A stretch of DNA of 64,000 nucleotides from Nocardioides sp. Root682 (GTDB lineage: Bacteria > Actinomycetota > Actinomycetes > Propionibacteriales > Nocardioidaceae), in contig NZ_LMHJ01000001.1 in NCBI RefSeq assembly GCF_001427795.1, positions 47,773-111,772 of the forward strand, in the 5' to 3' direction. Within the stretch, counting starts at the first letter, position 1. Every line of letters starts with the position of its first letter. Of the stretch, positions 27,717 through 36,844 are shown piece by piece. A program made the position numbers and the translations under genes. The notes under the pieces are model-generated. The model saw only the letters and a program-made list of their open reading frames with translations, did not search any database and was not told where the DNA came from.

Positions 27717-28558
27717 CAGAGCCGGCAGGCGTGGATGTCGGTGGTCAGGATCGCCCGGGCGCCGAGCGCCCAGAGATCGTCCATGACGCGCTGGGCGGCG
27801 GCACGCTGCACCATCGAGCGAACCGCGACCCAGCCTTCACGATGAAGTGGGCTGACCGTGGGGCTCTCGATCCCCGGCGTCAGCGCGATGGCCTGCTCGA
27901 CCTGCTGGACCGGGATGTCGTAGTCCATCATCACGTACGCACGGGCCACCAGGACGCCCTGCAGGCGGCGGGTGAAGATCTCCAGCGCACCGGCGTCGGC
28001 ACCCACGCGGGTGATCATCACGGCCTCGGACTCGAGGATGACGTCTCCGAACACCTCGAGGCCCGCAGCACGCAGGGTGCTCCCGGTCTCGACGACATCG
28101 GCGATCACGTCGGCCACGCCGAGCTGGATGCTGGTCTCGACCGCACCGTCGAGGCGCACGACGCTGGCGTCGACACCACGCTCGGCGAGGTACCGCTTCA
28201 GGACGCCGTCGTACGACGTCGCGACCCGGAGGCCACCGAGGTCGGACAGGTCCTTCGCGGTGCCGGGCACGGCGGCGAAGCGGAACTTCGAGCGGCCGAA
28301 GCCGAGCTGCAGGGCCTCGGTGGCGTGCGCGTGGGAGTCGAGGAGCAGGTCGCGCCCGGTGATGCCGGCGTCGAGGGTGCCCTCGCCGACGTACAACGCG
28401 ATGTCGCGCGGGCGGAGGTAGAAGAACTCGACACCGTTGTCAGGGTCGAGCTTGGTGAGCTGCTTGGAGTCCGAGCGCTGGGCGTAGCCCGCTTCGCGCA
28501 ACATCGTCGAGGCGGCCTCGGACAGGGCCCCCTTGTTGGGGACGGCGATCTTCAGCAT
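27716..28558 (-). CDS. hisG: ATP phosphoribosyltransferase, long form
   Basis: This enzyme catalyses the first committed step of histidine synthesis, PRPP + ATP to phosphoribosyl-ATP. The 280-residue chain is the long form: two periplasmic-binding-like catalytic lobes plus a C-terminal PII-like allosteric domain (about 205-280) that senses histidine. The PRPP loop is within DVIADVVETGSTLRAAGL. AAGGG precedes the ATG at 28558. It lies 23 bases after hisE. Confidence 0.97.
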   Translation of the reverse strand: MLKIAVPNKGALSEAASTMLREAGYAQRSDSKQLTKLDPDNGVEFFYLRPRDIALYVGEGTLDAGITGRDLLLDSHAHATEALQLGFGRSKFRFAAVPGTAKDLSDLGGLRVATSYDGVLKRYLAERGVDASVVRLDGAVETSIQLGVADVIADVVETGSTLRAAGLEVFGDVILESEAVMITRVGADAGALEIFTRRLQGVLVARAYVMMDYDIPVQQVEQAIALTPGIESPTVSPLHREGWVAVRSMVQRAAAQRVMDDLWALGARAILTTDIHACRL

Positions 28559-28581
28559 GGTGACCCTTAACCGGGAGAGAC

Positions 28582-28845
28582 TCAGAGGTGGGCGTAGACG
28601 TCGTCGAGCGAGAGTCCGCTCGCGATCATGAGGACCTGGGCGTGGTAGAGCAGCTGGCTGATCTCCAGCGCGGTGGCCTCGCGGCCCTCATGCTCTGCGG
28701 CCATCCACGACTCGGCGGCTTCCTCGATCAGCTTCTTGCCGATCGCATGGACGCCGGCGTCGAGGGCCGCCACGGTGCCCGAGCCCTCGGGCCGGGTCTG
28801 GGCCTTCTCGCTGAGCTCAGCGAACAGCTCGTCGAACGTCTTCAC
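28582..28845 (-). CDS. hisE: Phosphoribosyl-ATP pyrophosphatase
   Basis: This is the second histidine-pathway enzyme, an all-alpha MazG-like pyrophosphohydrolase of 87 residues. The metal-binding [10 protein letters not shown] and [12 protein letters not shown] segments are present. The start is GTG at 28845; TAGGCT on the minus strand lies eight bases upstream, so the transcript may be leaderless. It forms a unit with hisG; the other his genes are elsewhere. Confidence 0.95.
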   Translation of the reverse strand: MKTFDELFAELSEKAQTRPEGSGTVAALDAGVHAIGKKLIEEAAESWMAAEHEGREATALEISQLLYHAQVLMIASGLSLDDVYAHL

Positions 28846-28866
28846 GGGGGTGGAGCCTATCGGTCC

Positions 28867-29352
28867 CTACTGTCCGTAACCCCGGCGGATGCGCTTGAGC
28901 GTCGCCGCGGTCTGCAGAGCGGCCGATGCGGCCTCGTAACCCTTGTCCTCCGAGGAGCCCGGCAGGCCGGCCCGGTCGAGCGCCTGCGCGTCGTCGTCGC
29001 ACGTCAGTACGCCGAACCCGATGGGCGTCGTGTGGTCGAGCGAGACACGCGTCAGACCGTCCGTCGCCGCGTTGCAGACGTAGTCGAAGTGGGGCGTACC
29101 TCCGCGGATGACCACGCCGAGCGCGATCACTGCGTCGTACGACGGCGCGAGGGCCGCCGCAGCCACGGGCAGCTCGAAGGTGCCCGGCACACGTACCACG
29201 ACCGGCGCCTCGAGCTTGTGGGCCGCGAAGGCGCGCTGGGCGCCGGCGATCAGGCCGTCCATCACCTCGGTGTGCCAGCTCGCGGCGACGACCGCGACCC
29301 GCAGGTCGTGGCAGTCGATGGGCGCGATCTCGGGGGCGCCGTGTCCGGCCAT
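28867..29352 (-). CDS. ribH: 6,7-dimethyl-8-ribityllumazine synthase
   Basis: This enzyme condenses the pyrimidine from RibD with 3,4-dihydroxy-2-butanone 4-phosphate to give lumazine. The 161-residue protein has [31 protein letters not shown] and the substrate loop [17 protein letters not shown] with its catalytic His. The ATG at 29352 lies 1 base after the ribBA stop, with a GGAAG ribosome site inside ribBA. It is the last gene of the riboflavin operon. Confidence 0.97.
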   Translation of the reverse strand: MAGHGAPEIAPIDCHDLRVAVVAASWHTEVMDGLIAGAQRAFAAHKLEAPVVVRVPGTFELPVAAAALAPSYDAVIALGVVIRGGTPHFDYVCNAATDGLTRVSLDHTTPIGFGVLTCDDDAQALDRAGLPGSSEDKGYEAASAALQTAATLKRIRRGYGQ

Positions 29353-29353
29353 G

Positions 29354-30607
29354 TCAGATGCTTCCTTCTCGTTCGGTCTCGGCGAGTGCGAGATGGGGCA
29401 GGTCGTGACCCATCCGGTCCCGCTTGGTGAGCAGGTAGGCCAGGTTGTGGTCGTTGGGGTGCGGCGTGAGCTGCACCCGCTCGGCGACCTTGATGCCGTA
29501 GTCCTCGAGGTCGTTGACCTTCTCGGGGTTGTTCGTGAGCAGGCGCACCTCCTCGACACCGAGGTCCTTGAGGATCTGGGTCGCGGCGCCGTAGTGGCGC
29601 GCGTCGGCCGGCAGGCCCAGGTCGAGGTTCGCGTCCACCGTGTCGCGACCGCCGTCCTGCAGCTGGTAGGCCTGCAGCTTCGCGACCAGCCCGATCCCAC
29701 GGCCTTCGTGACCGCGCAGGTAGACCAGCACGCCACGGCCCTCCTGGACGATCCGGTCGAGCGCCTCGTTGAGCTGGGGACCGCAGTCGCAGCGGCTGCT
29801 GCCGAACACGTCGCCGGTGAGGCACTCGGAGTGGACCCTGGTCAGGACGGGGCCCTGGTCGTTCAAGGAGTCGAGGTCGCCGTACACGAGGGCGACGTGC
29901 TCGCTGCCGTCGACGGTGATCGTGTAGCCGATCGCCGTGAACTCGCCGTGGCTCGTGGGCAGGCGGGTCTCGGCCTCGCGGACGATGTGGCGCTCGACGC
30001 GGCGGCGGTACCGGACGAGGTCCTCGATCGAGATCATCGCGACGCCGTGCTCGTCGGCGAACTCGCGCAGCTCGGGCGCCCGCTTCATGGTGCCGTCGTC
30101 GTTGACGACCTCCACCAGGACGCCGGCCGGGGTCAGCCCGGCCAGGCGGCACAGGTCGACGGCGGACTCGGTGTGGCCGCGACGGACCAGGACGCCGCCC
30201 TCGCGGTAGCGCAGCGGGAACACGTGACCGGGACGGGTCAGCTCCCACGACTCGGTCGCCGAGTCGGCCAGCACCCGCACGGTGTGTGCGCGATCGGCCG
30301 CCGAGATGCCCGTGGTGACCCCGTCGCGGGCGTCCACCGAGAGCGTGTACGCCGTGCGGTAGGCGTCCTTGTTGTGCGGGGTCATCAGCGGAATTTCGAG
30401 GCGATCCAGCATGTCGCCGGGCATCGGGCAGCAGATCACGCCGCTGGAGTGGCGGATCGTCCACGCCATCAGCTCGGGCGTGGCCTTGCTCGCGGCGAAG
30501 ATGATGTCGCCCTCGTTCTCGCGGTCCTCGTCGTCGACGACGATCACCGCCTTGCCTGCTGCGATGTCGGCGATCGCTCGCTCGATGGAATCCAGCCTGA
30601 CGGACAT
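29354..30607 (-). CDS. ribBA: Bifunctional DHBP synthase / GTP cyclohydrolase II
   Basis: The N-terminal half (1-200) is 3,4-dihydroxy-2-butanone 4-phosphate synthase, with the acidic loop [10 protein letters not shown] at 25-34 and [13 protein letters not shown]. The C-terminal half is GTP cyclohydrolase II, with the zinc cysteines 262, 273 and 275 in [16 protein letters not shown] and the GRGIGL loop. It feeds both branches of riboflavin synthesis. Length 417 residues is normal. The start is one base after the ribE stop. Confidence 0.97.
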   Translation of the reverse strand: MSVRLDSIERAIADIAAGKAVIVVDDEDRENEGDIIFAASKATPELMAWTIRHSSGVICCPMPGDMLDRLEIPLMTPHNKDAYRTAYTLSVDARDGVTTGISAADRAHTVRVLADSATESWELTRPGHVFPLRYREGGVLVRRGHTESAVDLCRLAGLTPAGVLVEVVNDDGTMKRAPELREFADEHGVAMISIEDLVRYRRRVERHIVREAETRLPTSHGEFTAIGYTITVDGSEHVALVYGDLDSLNDQGPVLTRVHSECLTGDVFGSSRCDCGPQLNEALDRIVQEGRGVLVYLRGHEGRGIGLVAKLQAYQLQDGGRDTVDANLDLGLPADARHYGAATQILKDLGVEEVRLLTNNPEKVNDLEDYGIKVAERVQLTPHPNDHNLAYLLTKRDRMGHDLPHLALAETEREGSI

Positions 30608-30608
30608 G

Positions 30609-31235
30609 TCAGTTCTCCTTCAGTGCTGCAGGGGCCGCAGGGGTTGTGTAGGCGCGAACGAGCTTCTCGACGTGCTTGGCGATGACGTCGACCTCGAGGT
30701 TGACCCGGCTGCCGGGTGTCCGGAATCCGAGGGTGGTGCGGGCGAGGGTCTCGGGAATGAGGCTCACGGTGAACGAGGTCTCCCCCGCCTCCACGACGGT
30801 GAGGGAGATGCCGTCGACGGTGATCGAACCCTTGTCGACGAGGTAGCGGCCCAGCTCGGCCGGCATCGCGATCTCCACGACCTCCCAGTGCTCGCTGGGG
30901 GTTCGGGCGATGACCTCGCCGACGGCGTCGACGTGGCCCTGGACGATGTGGCCGCCCAGGCGCTTCTCCGCCGTGACGGCGCGCTCCAGGTTGACCTGCT
31001 CACCCACGGCGAGGCCACCGATGCCGGTCTTCTCGAGGGTCTCCGCCATCACGTCGGCAGTCCACGTGGTGTCGGTGCGCTCAGCCACGGTCAGGCAACA
31101 GCCGTTGACCGCGATGGAGTCCCCGAGACCTGCGTCGGACAGCGTGATGTCGGATGCGATGGTGAGGCGGATCGCGTCGCCCTGGTCCTCGATGGCGGCG
31201 ACGGTGCCGAGCTCCTCGACGATGCCGGTGAACAT
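30609..31235 (-). CDS. ribE: Riboflavin synthase alpha chain
   Basis: This enzyme dismutates two lumazine molecules to riboflavin. The 208-residue protein has two homologous barrel halves, each with the [18 protein letters not shown] and NGx[11 protein letters not shown] motifs ([11 protein letters not shown] and [11 protein letters not shown]). The ATG at 31235 is the family start; the open frame extends further into ribD on another frame and is not used. It lies four bases after ribD. Confidence 0.97.
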   Translation of the reverse strand: MFTGIVEELGTVAAIEDQGDAIRLTIASDITLSDAGLGDSIAVNGCCLTVAERTDTTWTADVMAETLEKTGIGGLAVGEQVNLERAVTAEKRLGGHIVQGHVDAVGEVIARTPSEHWEVVEIAMPAELGRYLVDKGSITVDGISLTVVEAGETSFTVSLIPETLARTTLGFRTPGSRVNLEVDVIAKHVEKLVRAYTTPAAPAALKEN

Positions 31236-31239
31236 CTGG

Positions 31240-32289
31240 TCAGTTCCTCTCGGTGGTGGCGGGTCGCAGGGTGAGGCGGACGTTCGCCTCGGTCCCTTCG
31301 CCGATGACGGCGGTGTCGACCAGCTCGAACCGCAACGCCTTGGTGATCGTGCCGATTCCCAACCGCCCCACCGCGGCCTTGCCCGCACCGAGCAGGAGCG
31401 GCGCGACATAGGTGACGATCTCGTCGACCAGGCCCGCCTTGATGAACGCGGCGGCAACGGTCGGTCCGCCTTCGAGGAAGACGTGGTGGCGGTCGTGCTC
31501 GGTGTAGAGGGTCTGCAGCGCCTCGAGCGGATCGCGGGTGCGCAGGTGCACGGTCTCGGCGACGTCGTCGAAGATCCGTCGGTCCTTGGCGAGCTCACGC
31601 CGGCCGAGCACCACCCGCAGAGGTTGTACGGCGACGGGCTGGTCGTCCTCGTCGCGCACGGTCAGCTGCGGGTCGTCCACCTCGACCGTGTTCGTGCCGA
31701 CCAGCATCGCGTCGCAGAGGGCACGGAGCAGGTGGGTGTCGTGGCGCGCGGGGAGTGAGGAGACCCAGCGGGACGTCCCGTCGCTGGCGGCCGACCGACC
31801 GTCGAGGGTGGTGGCGAACTTCCAGGTGACGAACGGACGTCCGTGGACGTGGGCGAAGGTCCACGCCGCGTTGAGTGCGACCGCAGCGTCCTCGAGCGTC
31901 CCGGAGTCGGTCTCGATGCCCGCTTCGGCGAGCGTCTCCAGGCCACCCCCCGCGATCGGGTTGGGGTCGCGCTGGGCGACCACCACCCGTCGTACGCCGG
32001 CAGCGATGAGGGCCTGTGAGCACGGGCCCGTGCGACCGGTGTGGTTGCACGGTTCGAGGGTCACGACCGCGGTGGTGCCCGCAGCACGCTCGCCGGCGAC
32101 GGCCAGTGCCTCGACCTCGGCGTGCGGGTTGCCGGCGCCGCGGTGGAAGCCCTCAGCGACGATGGTGCCGTCGGGAGCGAGCAGCACGCAGCCGACGCGG
32201 GGGTTCGGATGGAGCGGCACGCCGGGGCTCGCCGCCAGCGCGAGGGCGCGACGCATCGCGTCGTACTCGCGGGTGAAGGTCTCTGCCAC
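31240..32289 (-). CDS. ribD: Bifunctional pyrimidine deaminase/reductase RibD
   Basis: This enzyme catalyses the second and third steps of riboflavin synthesis. The deaminase domain (1-145) has the zinc site HAEVEAL (His56, Glu58) and PCNHTGRTGPC (Cys81, Cys90). The reductase domain (150-349) has the DHFR-like fold with TWKFATTLDGRSA and VFLEGGPTVAAAF. GTG at 32289 follows a GAGG ribosome site. It is the first gene of the rib operon, about 90 bases after the FMN riboswitch. Confidence 0.96.
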   Translation of the reverse strand: MAETFTREYDAMRRALALAASPGVPLHPNPRVGCVLLAPDGTIVAEGFHRGAGNPHAEVEALAVAGERAAGTTAVVTLEPCNHTGRTGPCSQALIAAGVRRVVVAQRDPNPIAGGGLETLAEAGIETDSGTLEDAAVALNAAWTFAHVHGRPFVTWKFATTLDGRSAASDGTSRWVSSLPARHDTHLLRALCDAMLVGTNTVEVDDPQLTVRDEDDQPVAVQPLRVVLGRRELAKDRRIFDDVAETVHLRTRDPLEALQTLYTEHDRHHVFLEGGPTVAAAFIKAGLVDEIVTYVAPLLLGAGKAAVGRLGIGTITKALRFELVDTAVIGEGTEANVRLTLRPATTERN

Positions 32290-32380
32290 TGCCGCCTCTT
32301 CGTCATCCGTCTTGTTGCTTCACGGACTCCGGGGTCTGGCAGGGCGTACGACTGCGGCAGACCTGCTCCGCTGTCGACGC

Positions 32381-32510
32381 TCGTGCGTGCACTTCCCATC
32401 CGGACTTTGACCGTCGGTCCAGGAATCACACCTGGTCAACCGATCACTGGCTGCGATCGGGTCGCGGACTGTTACCGCCGGCTCGGATTTTCACCGACCC
32501 CAGAGCACGC
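32381..32510 (-). promoter_or_regulatory. FMN riboswitch (RFN element)
   Basis: The minus strand contains the conserved core GGTCGGTGAAAATCCGAGCC, then GGCGGTAACAGTCCGCGACC, and near the 3' end GGTCAAAGTCCGGATGGGAAG, closing with GTGCACGCACGAG. These are the six-stem RFN landmarks. FMN binding should lower expression of ribD-ribE-ribBA-ribH. No separate terminator stem with a T-run is obvious before ribD, so control may be at translation. Confidence 0.95.
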
Positions 32511-32593
32511 GAGCTCTTGGGGCCCATCGTCGCACAGCGAGGACGTGTGCTGGTTGTGGGTCCCGTCACGCGGAACCGGCTACCGTCGACCGG

Positions 32594-32743
32594 GTGAACC
32601 GCCTCGCGCTCGGTCTCTCCTGCCTGGCTGGCGTGCTGCTGTGGTTCGCCACCGACCGGATCATCCTGCTCATCCTCGGCGTGCTGCTCGGCGTGGCCCT
32701 CGGCATCGGCCTCGGCGGCCCCAAGGCCCCGAAGGTGGAATGA
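32594..32743 (+). CDS. Small membrane protein, 49 residues
   Basis: The frame from GTG 32594 to TGA encodes MNRLALGLSCLAGVLLWFATDR followed by a strongly hydrophobic segment (about residues 23-41) ending in GGPKAPKVE, so one or two transmembrane helices with a short basic tail. Codon usage is the GC-rich pattern of its neighbours. It lies between the FMN riboswitch (opposite strand) and the cupin gene, with 21 bases to the latter. No family is recognised. Confidence 0.6.
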   Translation: MNRLALGLSCLAGVLLWFATDRIILLILGVLLGVALGIGLGGPKAPKVE

Positions 32744-32764
32744 CACCGGAGGTAGCGTGGCGCC

Positions 32765-33256
32765 ATGTCGTATCCCCCACCCCTGTACGACGGCAACGGC
32801 GAGGTCTCGGCCCGCGTCCGGCTCGGCACGGACGCACCCGATGTGGTCTACCCCAACGGGAATCGCGTCCACCACCTCGCTCGCGGCGAGAGCACCGGAG
32901 GCCTCTTCGGGCTCTATCGCTGGGAATTCTCCGAAGCCGTCAGCGGCCCCGGCCCGCACTTCCACAAGACCATTGCCGAGTCGTTCTACGTCCTCGACGG
33001 CGAGATCCAGATCCACAACGGCGAGCGCTGGACCACGACCAGGTCCGGCGACTTCGTCCACGTGCCACCCGGCGGACTGCACGGCTTCCGAAACGAGTCC
33101 CGCGCCACCGCCTCGATGTTGCTGCACTTCTCCCCCGGCGCTCCCCGCGAGCCCTACTTCGAGGGCCTCGGCCGACTCGCCGCCGGCGAACAGTGGACAC
33201 CCGAGGAGTACGACGCCTTCATGGCCGAGCACGACAACTTCTGGGTCCCCGAGTAG
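32765..33256 (+). CDS. Cupin-domain protein
   Basis: The 163-residue protein is a single-domain cupin. Motif 1 is GPHFHKTIAESFYVLDGEIQI, with a His-x-His and Glu metal set, and motif 2 is GDFVHVPPGGLHGFRNES. It could bind a metal and act as a small dioxygenase, isomerase or sensor; the substrate is not indicated. GGAGG precedes the ATG. The next gene, for a DUF817 protein, begins four bases after its stop. Confidence 0.85.
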   Translation: MSYPPPLYDGNGEVSARVRLGTDAPDVVYPNGNRVHHLARGESTGGLFGLYRWEFSEAVSGPGPHFHKTIAESFYVLDGEIQIHNGERWTTTRSGDFVHVPPGGLHGFRNESRATASMLLHFSPGAPREPYFEGLGRLAAGEQWTPEEYDAFMAEHDNFWVPE

Positions 33257-33259
33257 TCC

Positions 33260-34051
33260 TTGTCCCGCTTCCTCACGCAGCTGGTCCGCTTCGGCTGGCT
33301 CGAGCTGCAGTCGTGTGCGTTCGCCATCGGTGTCTTCGCGGGCCTCGCGCTGGCCTTCGTCGTCCCGTTGCCGATCGATCGGTACGACGCCCTGCTGCTC
33401 TGGTGCCTGGCCCTGACCTTCGGCTTCTGGGCGATCGGCCTGGAGACGTGGCGCGAGGTGCTGGTGATCTTCGCGTTCCACGCGCTCGGTCTCGGCCTGG
33501 AGCTCTTCAAGGTCGCCGAGGGGTCGTGGACCTATCCCGGCGAAGCCTGGACGAAGGTCGGCGGCGTGCCACTGTTCTCCGGGTTCATGTACGCCGCGGT
33601 CGGCTCCTACATCTGCCAGGCGTGGCGGCGCTTCGACCTGCGGGTGTCGCACTATCCGGCCCTGCTCACGACGTTGGTGGCCGTGGGGATCTACGCGAAC
33701 TTCTTCACCCACCACTGGATCGTCGACCTGCGGGTGGTCCTGGCCGTGGTCGGGCTGTGGGTGCTCCGGCGGTGCCAGGTGCACTTCACGGTCGGCGACG
33801 CCCGCTACCGGATGCCGCTGTCCCTGTCGTTCCTGTTGATCGGCTTCTTCCTCTGGCTCGCCGAGAACATGGCGACCTTCCTCAACGCCTGGCGCTACCC
33901 CGGCCAGGCCGACGTGTGGGAGGCCGTGCACACCTCGAAGCTCGGCGCGTGGGCACTCCTCGTCACGATGAGCTTCGTCCTGGTGGCGACGGTGAAGGCA
34001 CAGGAGGGGCGGCTCTATCACGTGCCGGGCGAGCCACATGTGACGCGCTGA
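33260..34051 (+). CDS. DUF817 integral membrane protein
   Basis: The 263-residue protein has about seven to eight hydrophobic helices and the DUF817 hallmarks: the ELFKVAEGSWTYPGE segment, GVPLFSGFMYAAVGSY, NFFTHHWIVDLR and LAENMATFLNAWRYP. The conserved charged and aromatic residues in these loops suggest an enzyme active site in the membrane, but no reaction is known. The start is TTG 33260, four bases after the cupin stop, so the two are probably cotranscribed. Confidence 0.85.
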   Translation: MSRFLTQLVRFGWLELQSCAFAIGVFAGLALAFVVPLPIDRYDALLLWCLALTFGFWAIGLETWREVLVIFAFHALGLGLELFKVAEGSWTYPGEAWTKVGGVPLFSGFMYAAVGSYICQAWRRFDLRVSHYPALLTTLVAVGIYANFFTHHWIVDLRVVLAVVGLWVLRRCQVHFTVGDARYRMPLSLSFLLIGFFLWLAENMATFLNAWRYPGQADVWEAVHTSKLGAWALLVTMSFVLVATVKAQEGRLYHVPGEPHVTR

Positions 34052-34060
34052 GGGGCTCGG

Positions 34061-34726
34061 TCATGGCTCCGAAAGCGTCAGGTCAACGCTCCGCAGGCGG
34101 CCCCGCACGTCTGCAACCAGCACGAGGGCGAAGTCGCTCGCACAGGTGCGCGAGTCGTTGACGGGCCTGAGCACGACCAGTCGTCCGCGAGGGGACGGCC
34201 CGCTCCTCGTCGGGGCACAGATGACGTCGCCGTAGTCCGCCGTATAGACCAGCGGGTCGTCGTTCACCGCTGCTTCGTCGATCGGACCGAGGAGGTCCAC
34301 CGGACACAGCGAAGCGCCGTACGCAGTCCAGCCCTCCGGACAAACCTTCCAGGTCGTGCGCTGCACCAACGCTGCCCCGATGTCGTGAACCGAGGCCACC
34401 ACCTGGCCACTGATCGACAGCGAGACCAACTCACGGTGGGGGAAGGAATCAACGTCGCCGACCGCATACCTGACGAACAACTTGGCCAACAGTTCAAGAT
34501 CTGGAGTGACCGGTGCCTCCGCGTCCGCCACCAGCCGGGGGCTTCGGTTCGGGCCGTCCTCGGGTGGTTCGACGGAATCCGCCGGCCCGGCGCTCACCTG
34601 GCCCTGCTGTGGATCTGAGGGTGCGCCAGTCGGGTCCGTGGTGCGTGACGATTCCGTGGCACAGGCGGACAGCACGCACGCCAGGACCGCGGCTGTCAGC
34701 GATGGCTGAACATTGCTGGCCCTCAC
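34061..34726 (-). CDS. Putative secreted lipoprotein
   Basis: GTG 34726 follows GGGAGG by six bases. The product has a 22-residue signal peptide with a lipobox (VLSAC) at Cys23 or nearby, then a Ser/Thr/Pro/Asp-rich linker (about 24-75) and a globular part with several cysteines (VCPEGW, SLCPVD, VICAPT, RTCASD) that could form disulfides. It should be anchored to the outer face of the membrane. I recognise no family. The 258 bases upstream, shared with the divergent ABM gene, show no clear promoter. Confidence 0.65.
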   Translation of the reverse strand: MRASNVQPSLTAAVLACVLSACATESSRTTDPTGAPSDPQQGQVSAGPADSVEPPEDGPNRSPRLVADAEAPVTPDLELLAKLFVRYAVGDVDSFPHRELVSLSISGQVVASVHDIGAALVQRTTWKVCPEGWTAYGASLCPVDLLGPIDEAAVNDDPLVYTADYGDVICAPTRSGPSPRGRLVVLRPVNDSRTCASDFALVLVADVRGRLRSVDLTLSEP

Positions 34727-34984
34727 GATGAACCTCCCGCTGTGCGTCTGCGACGTACGACGTTGACGCCATCGCGGCGTGCTCGGTTGACACGCGGACG
34801 CGCGCACCACTGCACCGAGTGGGCGGAAATGGCAGGCTCAAGACGATTCTGGCTGCCATTGGTGCCCAACGTGTGAGGCAGACAAGCCATCGGCTGCGGC
34901 CCGGGCTGAGATCCCGATGACGACAGGACCAGCGCATTTTCTCGCGCTCGCGGCATGTCGGTGGCCGCTGGCAGCATCGCTCGC

Positions 34985-35302
34985 ATGACCCAGCTCGCAC
35001 TGATCATCCGCCACCAGACGCAGCCGGGACGGCGCGACGACGTACAGAAGGTGTGGGAGGCGCACATGGCGCCCGCCGTCGCCGACAACCCCGGCCACGT
35101 CGCGTACTTCTACTGCTTCGACAACACCGACCCCGACGCGATCAGCGCCTTCCAGGTCTACGACAGCGCCGAGTCCTCGCAACGGTTCCTGGAGACCGAC
35201 GCCTACGCCGCCTACCTGCGTGCCGTCGAGCCGTTGCTGTCCGGCCCTCCGCAGGTGACGGCACTGACTCCGATGTGGGCGAAGGGGCCCGTCAGGCGCT
35301 GA
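34985..35302 (+). CDS. ABM-domain (antibiotic-biosynthesis monooxygenase fold) protein
   Basis: This 105-residue ferredoxin-like fold protein (LALIIRHQTQPGRRDDVQKVWEAHM...GHVAYFYCFDNTDPDAISAFQVYDSAESSQRFLETDAYAAYL) belongs to the dimeric alpha/beta-barrel ABM family, which includes heme- and quinone-type monooxygenases and many unassigned members. The last 11 bases overlap the 3' end of the convergent ltp2 gene. Confidence 0.82.
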   Translation: MTQLALIIRHQTQPGRRDDVQKVWEAHMAPAVADNPGHVAYFYCFDNTDPDAISAFQVYDSAESSQRFLETDAYAAYLRAVEPLLSGPPQVTALTPMWAKGPVRR

Positions 35303-36461
35303 GGATCAGCCCGCTCGTCGGAACCCCGGTCCCGGCGGTGACCAGCACGTTCTGCACGTCATCGACCGGGTTCACCGAGGTGCCGCGAACCTGGCGGACG
35401 CCTTCGGCGATGCCGTTCATGCCGTGGATGTACGCCTCGCCGAGCTGACCACCGTGGGTGTTGATCGGCAGCCGCCCACCGACCTCGATGGCGCCGTCGG
35501 CGATGAAGTCCTTCGCCTCGCCGCGGCCGCAGAAGCCGAGCTCCTCGAGCTGCATGAGGACGTACGGCGTGAAGTGGTCGTAGAGGATCGCCATCGGCAG
35601 GTCGGCCGGGACCAGGCCCGACTGCTTCCACAGCTCGCGGCCCACGACGCCCATCTCGGGGATGCCGATGTCGTCGCGGTAGTACGACGTCATCACGAAC
35701 TGGTCGCGACCCGACCCCTGCGCTGCAGCAGTGATGTACGCCGGCTTCTGCTGCAGGTCACGGGCCCGTTCGGCCGAGACCACCACCAGTGCGACCGCGC
35801 CGTCGGACTCCTGGCAGCAGTCGAGCAGGTGCAGCGGGTCCGCGATCATCCGCGAGGCCTGGTGCTGCTCGAGCGTGATCGGCTTGCCGAAGAAGAATGC
35901 TGCCGGGTTGGTGGCGGCGTGCCGGCGATCGGCCACCGCGACGCGACCGAAGTCAGCCGACGTGGCGCCGAACTCGTGCATGTAGCGCCGGGCCTGCATC
36001 GCCACCGTGGCAGCGGGGGTGCTCAGGCCGAGCGGGTAGGTCCAGGCGTTGTCGAGGCCGTTGGTGTTGACCTGGGCGGCTGCCCACGCCGACACCTGAC
36101 CGAAGCGGTCGCCGGAGCGCTCGTTGAAGCCGCGATACACGACCACGACGTCGGCCACACCAGTGGCGACGGCCATCGCCGCCTGCTGGACGGTGGCGCA
36201 GCCGGCGCCACCGCCGTAGTTGATCCGGCTGAAGAAGCGCAGCTCGGGAATCCCGAGCTCGCGGGCCACCGCGATCTCGGAGGAGGAGTCCATGGTGAAC
36301 GTGACCAGGCCGTCGACATCGGATGGCGCGAGGCCGCAGTCAGCGAGCGCGTGCCTGATCGCCTCGATGGAGAGCTGGAGCTCGGAGCGACCCGAGTCCT
36401 TGGAGAACTCGGTGGCGCCGATGCCGACGATGGCGGCCTTGCCGCTCAAGGTCCTGGTCAT
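35292..36461 (-). CDS. ltp2: Steroid side-chain aldolase, thiolase-like lipid-transfer protein Ltp2
   Basis: This 389-residue thiolase-fold protein matches the SCP-x/lipid-transfer-protein group. In Mycobacterium and Thermomonospora, Ltp2 cleaves the 17-hydroxy C3-CoA sterol intermediate to a 17-ketosteroid and propanoyl-CoA, acting in complex with the DUF35 part of ChsH2. Visible features are GGGAGCATVQQAAMAVATG near the usual thiolase nucleophile elbow, the DCCQESDGAVALVV loop, and NTHGGQLGEAYIHGMNGIAEGVRQ near the C-terminus. It is last in a four-base-overlap chain with the ChsH-type genes, exactly the igr operon order. Confidence 0.88.
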   Translation of the reverse strand: MTRTLSGKAAIVGIGATEFSKDSGRSELQLSIEAIRHALADCGLAPSDVDGLVTFTMDSSSEIAVARELGIPELRFFSRINYGGGAGCATVQQAAMAVATGVADVVVVYRGFNERSGDRFGQVSAWAAAQVNTNGLDNAWTYPLGLSTPAATVAMQARRYMHEFGATSADFGRVAVADRRHAATNPAAFFFGKPITLEQHQASRMIADPLHLLDCCQESDGAVALVVVSAERARDLQQKPAYITAAAQGSGRDQFVMTSYYRDDIGIPEMGVVGRELWKQSGLVPADLPMAILYDHFTPYVLMQLEELGFCGRGEAKDFIADGAIEVGGRLPINTHGGQLGEAYIHGMNGIAEGVRQVRGTSVNPVDDVQNVLVTAGTGVPTSGLILSA

Positions 36462-36844
36462 GCGACGACCTTGACGGTGCCGGTGACGTGGTCACCGAGC
36501 GACACCCGACCCACGACAGCGATCGTCGCGATCCCATCGGTCACCTCGGTGACGGTGCCGGAGAAGGTCAGCGTGTCGTAGGGATGTGCAGGAGCGCCCA
36601 GACGGATCGCGATTCCCCTGAGCTGGCAGTCGTGACCGACCCAGTCGGCGACGAACTTCTCGACCAGCCCGTTGGTGGTCAGGATGTTCATGAAGATGTC
36701 CTTCGACCCAGCGGCCTGCGCGACGTCGCGGTCGTGGTGGACGTCCTGCCAGTCACGCGTCGCGATCGCTGTGCTGACGATCGTCGTCGGGGTCATCGGC
36801 AGGCTCCACTCGGGAATGACCTGCCCGGCCTCGAGGGATCTCAT
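36458..36844 (-). CDS. chsH1: MaoC-like hydratase, ChsH1-type
   Basis: The 128-residue hot-dog protein carries the R-specific hydratase signature around residues 32-40 (DWQDVHHDRD), which supplies the catalytic Asp/His pair. In M. tuberculosis ChsH1 pairs with ChsH2 to hydrate the C17 side-chain enoyl-CoA of sterols. The ATG at 36844 overlaps the DUF35 stop. The position, between the DUF35 gene and ltp2, is that of chsH1 in the igr operon. Confidence 0.85.
   Translation of the reverse strand: MRSLEAGQVIPEWSLPMTPTTIVSTAIATRDWQDVHHDRDVAQAAGSKDIFMNILTTNGLVEKFVADWVGHDCQLRGIAIRLGAPAHPYDTLTFSGTVTEVTDGIATIAVVGRVSLGDHVTGTVKVVA

Noticed and set aside
32041..34161. A 706-codon plus-strand frame running through the FMN riboswitch, cupin and DUF817 genes
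   Set aside because: It crosses the riboswitch and the real genes in another frame and shows only Arg/Pro-rich shadow sequence.
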